A stretch of 18,745 nucleotides of DNA from Methanobacteriota archaeon (GCA_002715545.1 PAZI01000027.1:10475-29219); one strand, 5' to 3'. Shown: positions 1 to 7,055, counted from the stretch's first letter. Notes: generated from the sequence alone by a model not told the origin. Numbers and translations are program-made.

Positions 1-350
1 TTCGTTGATCTTTGATATGTAAAATGCCCATACTTTTTATTGAGGAGATTCAGTACATCCCTATATTTTCTAAGACAATTCATGCTATCAAGCCCAGCTG
101 GTCCCAAAATCATTATAGATTTCGAAATTTTCTTTTTTAAAAAATAGAGATGTAGTTCAGTCTCGAATCCAGCAACGTCTTCTTTCCCCAAATAGATAAG
201 ATATCCATATTCAATATCACCATACCAATATCTAAAATTTTCAATCTCAAGTGGTATCTTATATTCTTTAGCTACGTCTATATTCAGAGGATATGAAAAC
301 GCCGATGACGTTAATAGAAGGGCAAGGATGGTAAAGAAAACTTTTTTCAT
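1..350 (-). CDS. Exported protein of unknown function, 3' end beyond the window
   Basis: The frame is open from an ATG at 350 to the left edge, about 116 residues, so the C-terminus is missing. The N-terminus is a classical signal peptide: MKK, then a hydrophobic run (VFFTILALLL), then a polar region with a likely cleavage after SSAFS (about residue 19). The mature part is mixed and rich in Tyr and Lys, with a GPAGLDS stretch and one Cys near residue 92. I do not recognise the family. It begins 33 bp after the HAD gene at 384-899 and probably shares its transcript. The ribosome site is weak (AAAGAT). Being a real exported gene is well supported; its role is unknown. Confidence 0.75.
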   Translation of the reverse strand, partial: MKKVFFTILALLLTSSAFSYPLNIDVAKEYKIPLEIENFRYWYGDIEYGYLIYLGKEDVAGFETELHLYFLKKKISKSIMILGPAGLDSMNCLRKYRDVLNLLNKKYGHFTYQRST

Positions 351-383
351 CTATCTTTAAATATAAAAAAAATATAATCGAGA

Positions 384-899
384 TTAAATAATTTCTCCAT
401 CTACAACTCTATGGGTTTGCAATTTTACTTCCCCATTGGCACGAATCACCTTTCGAATTTCTCTAATATTCCTAGCATTGTCTTCAAAGACCCTAACTAA
501 TTTTATATCGCTGTCTTTAATTCTTGATAAAACGTACTTGGCTTTCTCACGCGGATCACTACTGCCTACAGCATGAACATACACACCGGTAACGCCATTG
601 TCATTTAAGAATTGCTTAACGGGTTTAGGGTTTCCGCGGGCTGTCAATATAACTGTAGACTCAATACCATCAGAATTAATTGCCAAAAATAATTCGTCAA
701 AGACATCTTCTATTATTTCTGCATTTTTAGGGTAGTTATCAAAATCGCTAAAATCTAATTGATCACCTGGCTGCTCGTCATAAGTTGCATAAGCGTCTGA
801 TGATAATATCGATCTTGTACCATCTTCATGATCAATTACTACATTCGAATCTGACGACACTAATGTATCATCAAAATCAAATATGTGCAACACCTTCAT
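384..899 (-). CDS. HAD-superfamily phosphatase-like protein
   Basis: A 171-residue protein with all four HAD landmarks. The nucleophile motif is IFDFDDTLV with Asp8 and Asp10. Motif II is VILTARG (Thr86). A Lys near 120 (REKAKYVL) is the likely motif III base. The metal-binding acidic pair is FEDN (Glu139-Asp140). The core seems complete, so an active Mg-dependent phosphohydrolase is likely; the substrate cannot be read from the sequence. With an RNA ligase in the window, an end-healing phosphatase is possible, but a nucleotide phosphatase fits equally well. No Shine-Dalgarno precedes the ATG. Instead a promoter at 906-934 places the predicted transcription start on the ATG itself, so the mRNA may be leaderless. 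Confidence 0.8.
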   Translation of the reverse strand: MKVLHIFDFDDTLVSSDSNVVIDHEDGTRSILSSDAYATYDEQPGDQLDFSDFDNYPKNAEIIEDVFDELFLAINSDGIESTVILTARGNPKPVKQFLNDNGVTGVYVHAVGSSDPREKAKYVLSRIKDSDIKLVRVFEDNARNIREIRKVIRANGEVKLQTHRVVDGEII

Positions 900-905
900 A
901 AATTA

Positions 906-934
906 ATTGTATATGAATTTTATAGAATTTACAA
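906..934 (-). promoter_or_regulatory. Promoter, TTGTAA-17-TACAAT, leaderless start for the HAD gene
   Basis: On the minus strand TTGTAA (934-929) is followed by exactly 17 bp and TACAAT (911-906). Six bases then lead to the ATG at 899, so the expected +1 is the A of the start codon. It lies between the tRNA-Leu 3' end and the gene. The layout matches four other sites in the window. Confidence 0.6.
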
Positions 935-939
935 AATAG

Positions 940-1021
940 TAGCTGGGGAGGGACTCGAACCCTCAATCCTCGCGGCGGCAGATTTTAAGTCTGCTGTGTA
1001 TACCAATTCCACCACCCAGCC
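940..1021 (-). tRNA. tRNA-Leu (anticodon UAA)
   Basis: The minus strand folds as a full cloverleaf with a class II variable arm. The acceptor GGCTGGG pairs with CCCAGCT (one terminal G-U). The anticodon stem is GCAGA/TCTGC with loop CTTAAAA, giving UAA. The T stem is GAGGG/CCCTC with TTCGAGT. The discriminator is A and no CCA is encoded. It reads UUA, a common codon in AT-rich genes. Confidence 0.93.
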
Positions 1022-1027
1022 ATAAAA

Positions 1028-1498
1028 TCATTTCTTCATCTTCTTATTCTTCAACTCTTCCAAGTAATCAAATTGCATTTTTTGAAGATTACATGTAAAA
1101 AATGGATCAGCTTTCTTAAAGGCCTTTAGATATTTCTTCCCCATAATAGGTTGAAACACTTGAATGTCATAATCTTTCATGAGATTAACATAGTACGGAT
1201 TATCATCAAAAAAGACCGTAATATTATATCTCTTAAGAAGACTCAATTTATGATAAGCCATCTTTTCAAAATGCTCTAAACCCATATCTTTCTTTTCATA
1301 TTCAAAACCACACAAAATGTCTTCGTAATCTTCGCCCTCTATAAACCCTAGCTTCTCTAAATCTTCAAATACTTCATTTCGTTTAGAGGGAGGAGTACCG
1401 GTAACAATATAAACTTTACCAGCCCACCCTTTAGTTAACTCTTTAAAAAAATCAGGAGCATACGATACTGTGTCGTGAAAATCTAATCCAATATTCAA
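1028..1498 (-). CDS. HAD-like protein with variant DFHDT motif
   Basis: This 156-residue protein resembles phage 5'(3')-deoxyribonucleotidase/HAD-like proteins. The N-terminal motif is GLDFHDT (Asp6), motif II is YIVTGT (Thr33), a Lys sits near 84, and FFDDNPYY (Asp98-Asp99) is the acidic pair. The odd point is His8 where HAD phosphatases usually have the +2 acid/base Asp, which may change or lower activity. The only start giving the full motif is TTG at 1498, preceded by AAGGGAT at good spacing. The gene lies between tRNA-Leu and tRNA-Arg, so RNA processing probably shapes its message. A nucleotide or polynucleotide phosphatase is the best guess; substrate unknown. Confidence 0.75.
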   Translation of the reverse strand: MNIGLDFHDTVSYAPDFFKELTKGWAGKVYIVTGTPPSKRNEVFEDLEKLGFIEGEDYEDILCGFEYEKKDMGLEHFEKMAYHKLSLLKRYNITVFFDDNPYYVNLMKDYDIQVFQPIMGKKYLKAFKKADPFFTCNLQKMQFDYLEELKNKKMKK

Positions 1499-1518
1499 CG
1501 TTTATCCCTTAATAAAAG

Positions 1519-1592
<74 letters not shown>

Positions 1593-1901
1593 TTAATCAA
1601 CACTTTCTAAAATAACGCCATTGGAAAAACCACCGCGCTCATCTCTTTTATAATATGAGTGGTTTATTACATCAGAAAAATCTATATCCCAATGAGACAA
1701 AATAGCAAGAAAAACTTCATATATATCTGCTGCTTCTTCTACGCACGGTTTTTCCAGAAATTCTTCGCTCTCTTCTTTAAGCTTATTAAATAATAATAAC
1801 CTCATTTCCTCACGAGAGGCAATCCTATATGAGCAACCCCTGTTAGATTCTGCAATAATCTCAGGGATCTTATTCCTAACCAGCTTTGGGAGATCACTCA
1901 T
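1593..1901 (-). CDS. MazG-like / PRA-PH-type NTP pyrophosphohydrolase
   Basis: The 102-residue product starts MSDLPKLVRNKIPEII, the hallmark N-terminus of small phage and bacterial all-alpha NTP pyrophosphatases. It carries KLKEESEEFLE (Glu43, 44, 46, 47) and EEAADIYEV (Glu55, 56, Asp59), matching the Mg-binding ExxE..ExxD pattern, then the family's GGFSNGVIL C-terminal turn. Such enzymes hydrolyse NTPs to NMP and pyrophosphate. A TTG at 1919 in the same frame is possible, but the ATG at 1901 overlaps the upstream stop as ATGA, so coupled translation favours the shorter form. It is the last gene of a four-gene overlapping chain (1593-2242). A diverged relative lies at 15833-16132. Confidence 0.82.
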   Translation of the reverse strand: MSDLPKLVRNKIPEIIAESNRGCSYRIASREEMRLLLFNKLKEESEEFLEKPCVEEAADIYEVFLAILSHWDIDFSDVINHSYYKRDERGGFSNGVILESVD

Positions 1902-1990
1902 CTTCGGTGCTTTCGCCAATAATCAAATGCAACAGAGCCTATAAAAATAGCTAAACCCAAAGTAGATACATTAACCAAAAAATCAATCAT
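1898..1990 (-). CDS. 30-residue single-span membrane protein
   Basis: A tiny gene beginning MIDFLVNVS, with one hydrophobic segment (about residues 4-22) and a basic tail ending WRKHRR, so the C-terminus is probably cytoplasmic. Its ATG overlaps the end of the upstream gene by 8 bp and its TGA overlaps the MazG-like ATG as ATGA. Overlaps on both sides are the main evidence that it is translated. No family is recognised. It could be a small lysis or membrane-regulator protein, but nothing in the sequence decides this. Confidence 0.6.
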   Translation of the reverse strand: MIDFLVNVSTLGLAIFIGSVAFDYWRKHRR

Positions 1991-2099
1991 CTATCTTTTC
2001 CTCTCTAGGTAAGTAATCGCAATTACACCTTATAAAGATCCCCATGCCTACGATAATACCTAGCGCGAGAATTATATCCCCAAGTACGTCTAAACTCAT
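1983..2099 (-). CDS. 38-residue single-span membrane protein
   Basis: It starts MSLDVLGDIIL, has one membrane segment (about residues 5-23, Gly- and Ile-rich) and a short polar tail with two Cys (RCNCDY) ending in charged residues. The start codon overlaps the stop of the 48-residue gene upstream (ATGA), and the last eight bases contain the start of the next tiny gene. The Cys pair after the membrane segment could bind metal or form a disulfide. No family is recognised; its reality rests on the overlaps. Confidence 0.6.
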   Translation of the reverse strand: MSLDVLGDIILALGIIVGMGIFIRCNCDYLPREEKIDD

Positions 2100-2242
2100 T
2101 GTGACAACACACTAGACAATAAATAAGCAATAAGACCGAGTTGAGCAATAGCAAGTACATAGACTGCATTCCTGATTTTATCAAGCCTCTTATTCGTTCC
2201 GTCTAACTCTTCTTTTACATCTCTAATTCTTAACTGTGGCAT
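2096..2242 (-). CDS. 48-residue membrane-anchored protein, first of the small-gene chain
   Basis: The product has a charged, helix-prone N-terminal half (residues 1-25, rich in Lys, Arg, Asp, Glu) and a hydrophobic C-terminal span (about 26-46, VYVLAIAQLGLIAYLL). The start has a clear Shine-Dalgarno, AGAAGG, about 7 bp upstream. It follows tRNA-Pro by 25 bp, so it probably begins the message made by tRNA processing. Its TGA overlaps the next ATG. A soluble helix plus a C-terminal anchor is like small phage membrane proteins such as holin accessories, but that is only a resemblance. Confidence 0.65.
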   Translation of the reverse strand: MPQLRIRDVKEELDGTNKRLDKIRNAVYVLAIAQLGLIAYLLSSVLSQ

Positions 2243-2267
2243 TGTATACCTTCTCTCTTTTTAGTTA

Positions 2268-2341
<74 letters not shown>

Positions 2342-2348
2342 GAAATAG

Positions 2349-2421
2349 TGGGCTGCCCGGGACTCGAACCCGGAACCAGCGGATTAAAAGTCCGATGCGC
2401 TACCAATTGCGCCAGCAGCCC
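2349..2421 (-). tRNA. tRNA-Lys (anticodon UUU)
   Basis: Cloverleaf on the minus strand: acceptor GGGCTGC/GCAGCCC, D arm TGGCGCAATTGGTAGCGC, anticodon loop CTTTTAA with four good stem pairs and a mismatch at 27-43, T stem CCGGG/CCCGG, discriminator A, no CCA. Only 7 bp separate it from tRNA-Pro. Confidence 0.95.
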
Positions 2422-2511
2422 TTAATATTCTTCGGTAGAATTTGCAACAATAAAATCATAAACAAAGTGTGCCAAAAGTACAGTGAAAAATGTCCCCCAA
2501 AAACCCATCAT
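2422..2511 (-). CDS. 29-residue membrane peptide between two tRNA genes
   Basis: It starts MMGFWGTFFTVLLAHF, a hydrophobic segment covering most of the peptide, and ends NSTEEY. A good Shine-Dalgarno (AAGGAA) sits just upstream of the double ATG. The frame fills the whole interval between tRNA-Lys and tRNA-Thr, and its stop codon abuts the tRNA-Lys 5' end. No family is recognised. The hydrophobicity and ribosome site make a real small membrane gene more likely than chance, but at this length it is uncertain. Confidence 0.5.
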   Translation of the reverse strand: MMGFWGTFFTVLLAHFVYDFIVANSTEEY

Positions 2512-2525
2512 ATTTCCTTATAAAA

Positions 2526-2601
2526 TGGAGCTGACGATAGGACTTGAACCTACAACCTGCTGATTACAAATCAGCTGCTCTACCAATTGAGCTACGCCAG
2601 C
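2526..2601 (-). tRNA. tRNA-Thr (anticodon UGU), CCA encoded
   Basis: Cloverleaf on the minus strand: acceptor GCTGGCG with CGTCAGC (one G-U), D arm TAGCTCAATTGGTAGAGC, anticodon stem GCTGA/TCAGC with loop TTTGTAA, T stem GTAGG/CCTAT-type with TTCAAGT, discriminator T, then CCA in the DNA (2528-2526). Only this and tRNA-Ser encode CCA here. Confidence 0.95.
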
Positions 2602-2608
2602 CTGTTTA

Positions 2609-2770
2609 TTAAAACCTCTTTAAAACATTGTCGGCTACTAAGTTTTTATCAAAAGACTCGGCACGCTTCTCTAACCATAGCGCAGTTTTTACCGCCCCAA
2701 TATTTTCTAGCTTTCGTGATACGCTAGTCAATACTCTGGCGAAGCGAACCGAGTTTTTCTTTTTAAACAC
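2609..2770 (-). CDS. Small basic helical protein downstream of the RNA ligase
   Basis: A 53-residue frame beginning at GTG (2770) that overlaps the last 8 bp of the ligase gene. The sequence is basic and helix-prone (VFKKKNSVRF start, then ARVLTS, LENIGAVKTALWLEKRAESF). It has no Cys and no membrane span. The overlap matches the packing of other neighbours, and a weak GAGAG lies upstream of the GTG. It ends 7 bp before tRNA-Thr. It may be an accessory of the ligase through shared expression, but no family is recognised. Confidence 0.5.
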   Translation of the reverse strand: MFKKKNSVRFARVLTSVSRKLENIGAVKTALWLEKRAESFDKNLVADNVLKRF

Positions 2771-3902
2771 TTACACACTCTCGATAGAAAGCGCGACAAA
2801 CGGTTTGGAAATAAGCAGTGCTACCCTCTAGATCCGAATGCATTGTGTACAATACCTTATGGTCATTTGCCAACCTAGCTTCAGTCGCCTTAGCCCAGAC
2901 ATCATCGACCATAGTATAGGCAAATTCCCGAAGTTCTTCCGGTAGTGTATAAAACATCTTATCAAGCCTATCATTCCTAATACAATTCATGATATACTTG
3001 TAGCTAAGCTTTTCCTTAACCATTTGCCCAATATAGTCGATGTACTTAAACTTAATAAGCTGACCATTGAAATCCATAACCCAACCTTCGTTATTATGGA
3101 CAGAACGATCATTGATCTCTTCAATCATTTGATCAAGTGTCATCATACGTGCGTTCGGTAAAGTAAACAACTTTGGATTATCGTTCACTAGTGTCTCGAT
3201 ATGCCGAAGAGGGAGCTTGGTGCCGCTCTTTGTATAGGCAGCCAGAAGATAAAGCGTTTCCTTTCCTTCATAATCAACATGCACTTCAGTGTTCGGTGTC
3301 ACTAGCTCTACTACAACTGAAAGTAGATCTCCACCGATTGTGTTATTCATGCTAATAAAATCATCTACCGTAAACATAGACAAAGCCTCTACAGAGCTAG
3401 CTGTACCAAACTTACCACGGGTCGATGCGCATAATTCTCCCTTATGAACAAAGTACTCAATCATGTGACCATCTGCTTTTTCACGAGCAATGAATTCATT
3501 CTGCCCATACTTTTCCCGCAGCGCTTCGTAAGTATTCTCTGGAAGCTCGTTTGCATTGAAGAACTTCTCGAAGCCACGCGAAACAAGAGTGGGCACCTCA
3601 GTTGTGAAGTCGTAAATCAAACCGCGCATTTCGCGTAAAGGTTGTGACCACCCACCCTCAACGTCATGTAGCTCATTATGCGCTTGACCTGTATAATTTA
3701 ACAAAATCAAACCACGCTCTGCATCGATATCAAAACCAAGCAAAGTCCCAGGATTTTTAAAATCGGTATGATTTAACTCAAGCAAATCACGAAGCGTATC
3801 AGCATGTTCACGCTTAAAGCTGGCCCACTTCTCCTTTTTATCTTCTTGAGTGCGAATTTCGCTGGTAATAAGTTGAACAATACGGACAATATTCTCATTC
3901 AT
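2763..3902 (-). CDS. T4 Rnl1-like RNA ligase
   Basis: An ATP-dependent RNA ligase that seals 5'-phosphate to 3'-OH ends through an enzyme-AMP intermediate. Taking the ATG at 3902, the product is 379 residues, close to T4 RnlA (374). The nucleotidyltransferase motifs are present: EKADG with nucleophile Lys142, a TRGKFG segment, VVVELV (Glu199, motif IV) and LIKFK (Lys284 and Lys286, motif V). The region before the active Lys (REMRGLIYDF ... SRGFEKFFN) also matches the Rnl1 family. A longer GTG start at 3962 would lie inside the promoter, so it is rejected; GGGGAG sits 6 bp before the ATG. Phage Rnl1 enzymes typically repair tRNAs cut by host anticodon nucleases. No polynucleotide kinase is seen in the window. 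Confidence 0.93.
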   Translation of the reverse strand: MNENIVRIVQLITSEIRTQEDKKEKWASFKREHADTLRDLLELNHTDFKNPGTLLGFDIDAERGLILLNYTGQAHNELHDVEGGWSQPLREMRGLIYDFTTEVPTLVSRGFEKFFNANELPENTYEALREKYGQNEFIAREKADGHMIEYFVHKGELCASTRGKFGTASSVEALSMFTVDDFISMNNTIGGDLLSVVVELVTPNTEVHVDYEGKETLYLLAAYTKSGTKLPLRHIETLVNDNPKLFTLPNARMMTLDQMIEEINDRSVHNNEGWVMDFNGQLIKFKYIDYIGQMVKEKLSYKYIMNCIRNDRLDKMFYTLPEELREFAYTMVDDVWAKATEARLANDHKVLYTMHSDLEGSTAYFQTVCRAFYRECVSV

Positions 3903-3933
3903 GGTTTGCTCCCCATGTTGTTGGTTGTAGTTT

Positions 3934-3962
3934 ATTATACCAGGTGCGTCCTGGTTTTGCAC
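3934..3962 (-). promoter_or_regulatory. Promoter of the RNA ligase, GTGCAA-17-TATAAT
   Basis: On the minus strand GTGCAA (3962-3957), 17 bp, then TATAAT (3939-3934) with an extended -10 (TGG before it). The expected start near 3927 leaves a leader of about 25 bases carrying the ligase ribosome site. The -35 context TCGTGCAAA is identical to that of the promoter at 4603-4631. Confidence 0.75.
3939..3955. repeat. Inverted repeat in the ligase promoter, possible operator
   Basis: ACCAGG - TGCGT - CCTGGT is a perfect 6-bp inverted repeat filling most of the spacer between the -35 and -10 elements. A protein bound here would block RNA polymerase. The sister promoter at 4603 lacks it, so control specific to the ligase is possible. 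That it is an operator is inference. Confidence 0.4.
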
Positions 3963-3967
3963 GAACT

Positions 3968-4381
3968 CTAGTTTTTTTGTAAAAAATTAATAATTGGATC
4001 AAATCGCCCACTATAAAGAAAGCCAATCTCAGTTAAGGGTACCCATTTCCATTCATCATGCTCTGGTTTGCCTAAATCTGGATTAACAGGCAAAACAGGT
4101 TGCTTACTTGACATTCTTTTTGCTAAAAAGAATGTTGCAGTCTTTTTGTTTTTTCCAGACCCATAAGTAATCGAAGGAGCAGTATCTCCTGTCAAAATAT
4201 AATCAGCGCCATGCTGCAATGAGGTTTCTTCCGAAGTCTCACGAATTGCAGCTGTAATGGCTTGCTCACCTTCTTCAAGCTGACCTTTGGGGAAATCCCA
4301 ATTCGAATATGCTCGAAGGCACAGAACAGTCTTCTCGGGCCCTGATTCATCTATAATGATTGTACCAGCAGAGTATTTCAT
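3968..4381 (-). CDS. Nudix hydrolase (Ap4A pyrophosphatase-like)
   Basis: A 137-residue protein with a Nudix box starting at Gly33: GQLEEGE, seven residues, then RETSEETSL (Arg47, Glu48, Glu51, Glu52). The usual Gly before the last hydrophobic residue is Ser54; the catalytic Glu residues are all present. The opening SAGTIII and the WDFPKGQLEEGE context resemble bacterial and viral diadenosine-tetraphosphate hydrolases, which cleave dinucleoside polyphosphates; mRNA decapping-like action is an alternative. It starts 3 bp after the small gene at 4385-4576, shares its promoter, and has GGGATAA as ribosome site. It ends just before the ligase promoter, which leaves the ligase in a separate unit. 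Confidence 0.88.
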   Translation of the reverse strand: MKYSAGTIIIDESGPEKTVLCLRAYSNWDFPKGQLEEGEQAITAAIRETSEETSLQHGADYILTGDTAPSITYGSGKNKKTATFFLAKRMSSKQPVLPVNPDLGKPEHDEWKWVPLTEIGFLYSGRFDPIINFLQKN

Positions 4382-4384
4382 AAA

Positions 4385-4576
4385 TTATCCCAAATAAGGC
4401 TTGAGGGCTAATCTAGAATGTAATCCAATCCAGCGCTCGCCCCCAGGCCTTTTCCACATAATTTGATATTTATCGCTTCTATGGTTCGCATATTGAATTG
4501 CGCCGATTGCTCCATTGTCTTCAAATTTCAAAACAACAAGCTTACCTTTGCCATAATATTTGCTTAAGTTACTCAT
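4385..4576 (-). CDS. Small SH3-like barrel protein
   Basis: A 63-residue protein whose pattern (KGKLVVLKFEDNGAIGAI, then YQIMWKRPGGERWIGL) suggests a five-stranded SH3- or KOW-like barrel; the fold is inferred, not matched. It is the first gene of a short unit with the Nudix hydrolase, read from the promoter at 4603-4631, with GGAAGGAAT as a strong ribosome site. At least four other small proteins here (for example 15082, 17190, 17483) share the layout of G-x-x-V strand, turn, hydrophobic strand with Trp. Function is unknown; RNA or protein binding is plausible. Confidence 0.7.
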   Translation of the reverse strand: MSNLSKYYGKGKLVVLKFEDNGAIGAIQYANHRSDKYQIMWKRPGGERWIGLHSRLALKPYLG

Positions 4577-4602
4577 CGAGTATTCCTTCCACCTTCTTTT
4601 AT

Positions 4603-4631
4603 ATTATAACATACGGTCAAACAATTTGCAC
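4603..4631 (-). promoter_or_regulatory. Promoter of the small-barrel/Nudix unit, GTGCAA-17-TATAAT
   Basis: On the minus strand GTGCAA (4631-4626), 17 bp, TATAAT (4608-4603), with TGT giving an extended -10. The start expected near 4596 leaves about 20 bases including GGAAGG. The promoter fills the gap after dnaK; no hairpin terminator for dnaK is seen there. Confidence 0.75.
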
Positions 4632-4645
4632 GATATAACTAAAAA

Positions 4646-6538
4646 TTATGCATCTTTAAATTCTGTATCTACTATGTCATCATTGGGTGGCTCTTCAGCA
4701 TCAGGGGTTTGAGCTGCTGTTTCCTGAGCCGCGGATTGCATGGCTTTTTGGTACATTTTACCAACAGCTTCTTGAACTTTTGTTTCAAATTCCTGCAGCA
4801 TATCAGCGATTTCATCATGCTGATCTGTACCTAATAGACTCTTCGCAGACTCCAGGGCAGACTTAATATCATCTAGATCTCCATCTTCCATTTTGTCTTC
4901 ATGCTCAGTCATAGTCTTTTCAGTTTGATAAATTAGACTTTCGAGTTTATTCATGTTATCAATTTGTGTTCTTCTCTCTTGATCTTTTTCTTTATTAGCC
5001 TGAGCTTCTTCGACCATCCGCTGGATATCTTCATCGGAAAGAGAGCCACCATTTTCAATTACAACACTTTGCTCTTTACCTGTAGCCTTATCTTTTGCTG
5101 ACACACTTACGATTCCGTTTGCATCAATATCGAAAGTAACTTCGATTTGCGGAATACCTCGAGGAGCAGGAGGAATATCACCTAGCTTAAAGTTACCTAA
5201 GGTCTTATTATCTGTAGCAAATTCTCTCTCACCTTGCAGTACGTGAATATCAACTGCTGGTTGATTATCTGCGGCGGTACTAAAGGTTTCAGACTTTTTA
5301 CATGGGATTGTGGTGTTTCTGTCTATTAGTCTTGTCATAACGCCACCAAGCGTTTCAATCCCTAAAGACAATGGGGTTACATCAAGCAATAAAATATCGT
5401 TAACTTCACCTGAAAAAACACCTCCCTGGACTGCAGCACCTAAGGCGACAACCTCATCAGGGTTTACAGAAGAATTACACTTCTTTCCAAAGAGCTCTTC
5501 AACTGCTTGCCTAACAAGTGGTGTACGGGTTGATCCACCAACTAAAATAACTTCATCAATTTCAGAAGTCTTTGTACTCGCATCTTTTAAAGCAGCCTTT
5601 ACTGGCTTAAGAGATTTTTGCACTAATCCATCGATGAGTTGTTCAAACTTAGATCGTGAAAGCGATAAATTAAGGTGCTTTGGGCCGGTCGAGTCTGCTG
5701 TTAGGAATGGCAAGTTAATATCAGTTGACTGCGTACTTGAAAGTTCAATCTTAGCTTTTTCTGCGGCTTCTTTCAACCTTTGCATGACCATAGCGTCTTT
5801 AGAAACATCAATGCCTGATTCGTTTTTAAATTCAGCGACAATATAATCGATTAAAACATTGTCAAAGTCGTCACCACCTAGATGGGTATCACCATTTGTA
5901 CTAAGGACTTCGACAACACCAGCGTCAATCTCAAGAATAGAGATATCAAAAGTACCACCGCCCAAATCATAAACAGCAATTTTACGCTCGCCCTTTTTAT
6001 CCATGCCATAAGCAAGCGCTGCCGCGGTAGGCTCATTGATAATTCGTTTTACGTCAAGTCCTGCGATTTTACCAGCATCTCTTGTGGCTTGGCGTTGTGC
6101 GTCATTAAAATATGCAGGGACGGTGATGACTGCTTCAGTGACTGACTCGCCCAGATATCTTTCAGCAGCTTCCTTTAATTTAGAAAGTACTTGTGCACTA
6201 ATTTCTTGCGGTGAATAATCTTTATCACCTATCTGGATCCTACAAGATCCATCATTAGCATTAATAACAGTGTAAGGTACCCTCTTGATCTCTTTTTTCA
6301 TATCATTGGTTTTCATACCAATAAATCGCTTAGCAGAAAAAATCGTTTTCTTAGGGTTCGTAACTGCCTGCCTTCTTGCAGTTTGACCAACAAGTCTATC
6401 ACCCTTGTCTGTGAATGCTACGACAGAAGGAGTTGTTCTATTGCCCTCCTCATTAGTAATTACTTCTGGATCACCATTTGAAATAACGGCAACGCATGAA
6501 TTTGTCGTCCCTAAATCGATACCAATAACTTTCGACAT
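4646..6538 (-). CDS. dnaK: Hsp70 chaperone DnaK, full length
   Basis: A complete DnaK of 630 residues (E. coli 638). It begins [15 protein letters not shown] (phosphate loop 1) and has Lys70 in [19 protein letters not shown] (168-178), DLGGGTFD (191-198), [10 protein letters not shown] (331-340), the interdomain linker [10 protein letters not shown] (381-390) and a helical lid ending in an acidic tail ([11 protein letters not shown]). It uses ATP to bind and release unfolded proteins. No catalytic residue looks lost. It starts 11 bp after hsp20 with an AAAGGAG ribosome site, so the two form a chaperone operon. No dnaJ or grpE lies nearby, so host partners would be needed. A full DnaK is unusual for a phage and points to capture from a bacterium, of proteobacterial-like sequence to my eye. 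Confidence 0.97.
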   Translation of the reverse strand: MSKVIGIDLGTTNSCVAVISNGDPEVITNEEGNRTTPSVVAFTDKGDRLVGQTARRQAVTNPKKTIFSAKRFIGMKTNDMKKEIKRVPYTVINANDGSCRIQIGDKDYSPQEISAQVLSKLKEAAERYLGESVTEAVITVPAYFNDAQRQATRDAGKIAGLDVKRIINEPTAAALAYGMDKKGERKIAVYDLGGGTFDISILEIDAGVVEVLSTNGDTHLGGDDFDNVLIDYIVAEFKNESGIDVSKDAMVMQRLKEAAEKAKIELSSTQSTDINLPFLTADSTGPKHLNLSLSRSKFEQLIDGLVQKSLKPVKAALKDASTKTSEIDEVILVGGSTRTPLVRQAVEELFGKKCNSSVNPDEVVALGAAVQGGVFSGEVNDILLLDVTPLSLGIETLGGVMTRLIDRNTTIPCKKSETFSTAADNQPAVDIHVLQGEREFATDNKTLGNFKLGDIPPAPRGIPQIEVTFDIDANGIVSVSAKDKATGKEQSVVIENGGSLSDEDIQRMVEEAQANKEKDQERRTQIDNMNKLESLIYQTEKTMTEHEDKMEDGDLDDIKSALESAKSLLGTDQHDEIADMLQEFETKVQEAVGKMYQKAMQSAAQETAAQTPDAEEPPNDDIVDTEFKDA

Positions 6539-6549
6539 GAGCTTCTCCT

Positions 6550-6969
6550 TTAATTAACCTCAATCTTTTTTGTCTTATTAATAATAACTTCATTAACCGG
6601 GATGTTCAAATTAAGAATACCCGCAGTATAGTCAGCTGTAATATCTTCAACGCTTGTATTCTCAGGAAGACTCCAAGCACGAGAAAACTTATGATAAGAA
6701 TATTCTTGTCTTAAAGAGTTTTCATTATTTTTAACATTGCCCTCTGTTGATACCGTTAATACGTTGTCTGTAATTTCGATATTAAAATCTGCCCTAGACA
6801 AACCAGGCGCAGCAATTGCGATTTGATATCCTTCATTATCTTTTGAAATATTTGCCTTAGGCGTAACTTGGCCTGTGATAACAGAATACCTATTGCTTGG
6901 TCGAACCAATGTATTAAAGATATTGTCAAACTCACCAAAAAAACTATCACGAACTACTGGATTAAACAT
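6550..6969 (-). CDS. Small heat-shock protein Hsp20 (alpha-crystallin family)
   Basis: A 139-residue sHsp, a holdase that keeps unfolding proteins soluble. It has the usual short N-terminal arm ([12 protein letters not shown]), an alpha-crystallin domain from about residue 38 ([20 protein letters not shown]) to 130, the signature [10 protein letters not shown], and a C-terminal I-x-V motif (KKIEVN) used for oligomer assembly. It is the first gene of the unit with dnaK, with a strong AAGGAGG ribosome site. Hsp20 genes are known in T4-like marine phages; pairing with full dnaK is less usual. About 140 bp without a gene separates it from the transglycosylase; I see no site there matching the window's promoter consensus. 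Confidence 0.93.
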   Translation of the reverse strand: MFNPVVRDSFFGEFDNIFNTLVRPSNRYSVITGQVTPKANISKDNEGYQIAIAAPGLSRADFNIEITDNVLTVSTEGNVKNNENSLRQEYSYHKFSRAWSLPENTSVEDITADYTAGILNLNIPVNEVIINKTKKIEVN

Positions 6970-7055
6970 GCTTCCTCCTTTGTTTTACTAATCGCATGTC
7001 ACGAATGATTATTTTTTAACCACCGCTATTAATACGATAGACACCGTTTTATGAA

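Noticed and set aside
3902..3962. Upstream GTG start for the RNA ligase
   Set aside because: The extra 20 codons lie inside the promoter and its inverted repeat, while the internal ATG has a proper ribosome site and gives the T4-like length.
5310..6218. Plus-strand frames inside dnaK
   Set aside because: They are antisense to strongly conserved DnaK codons and have no ribosome sites.
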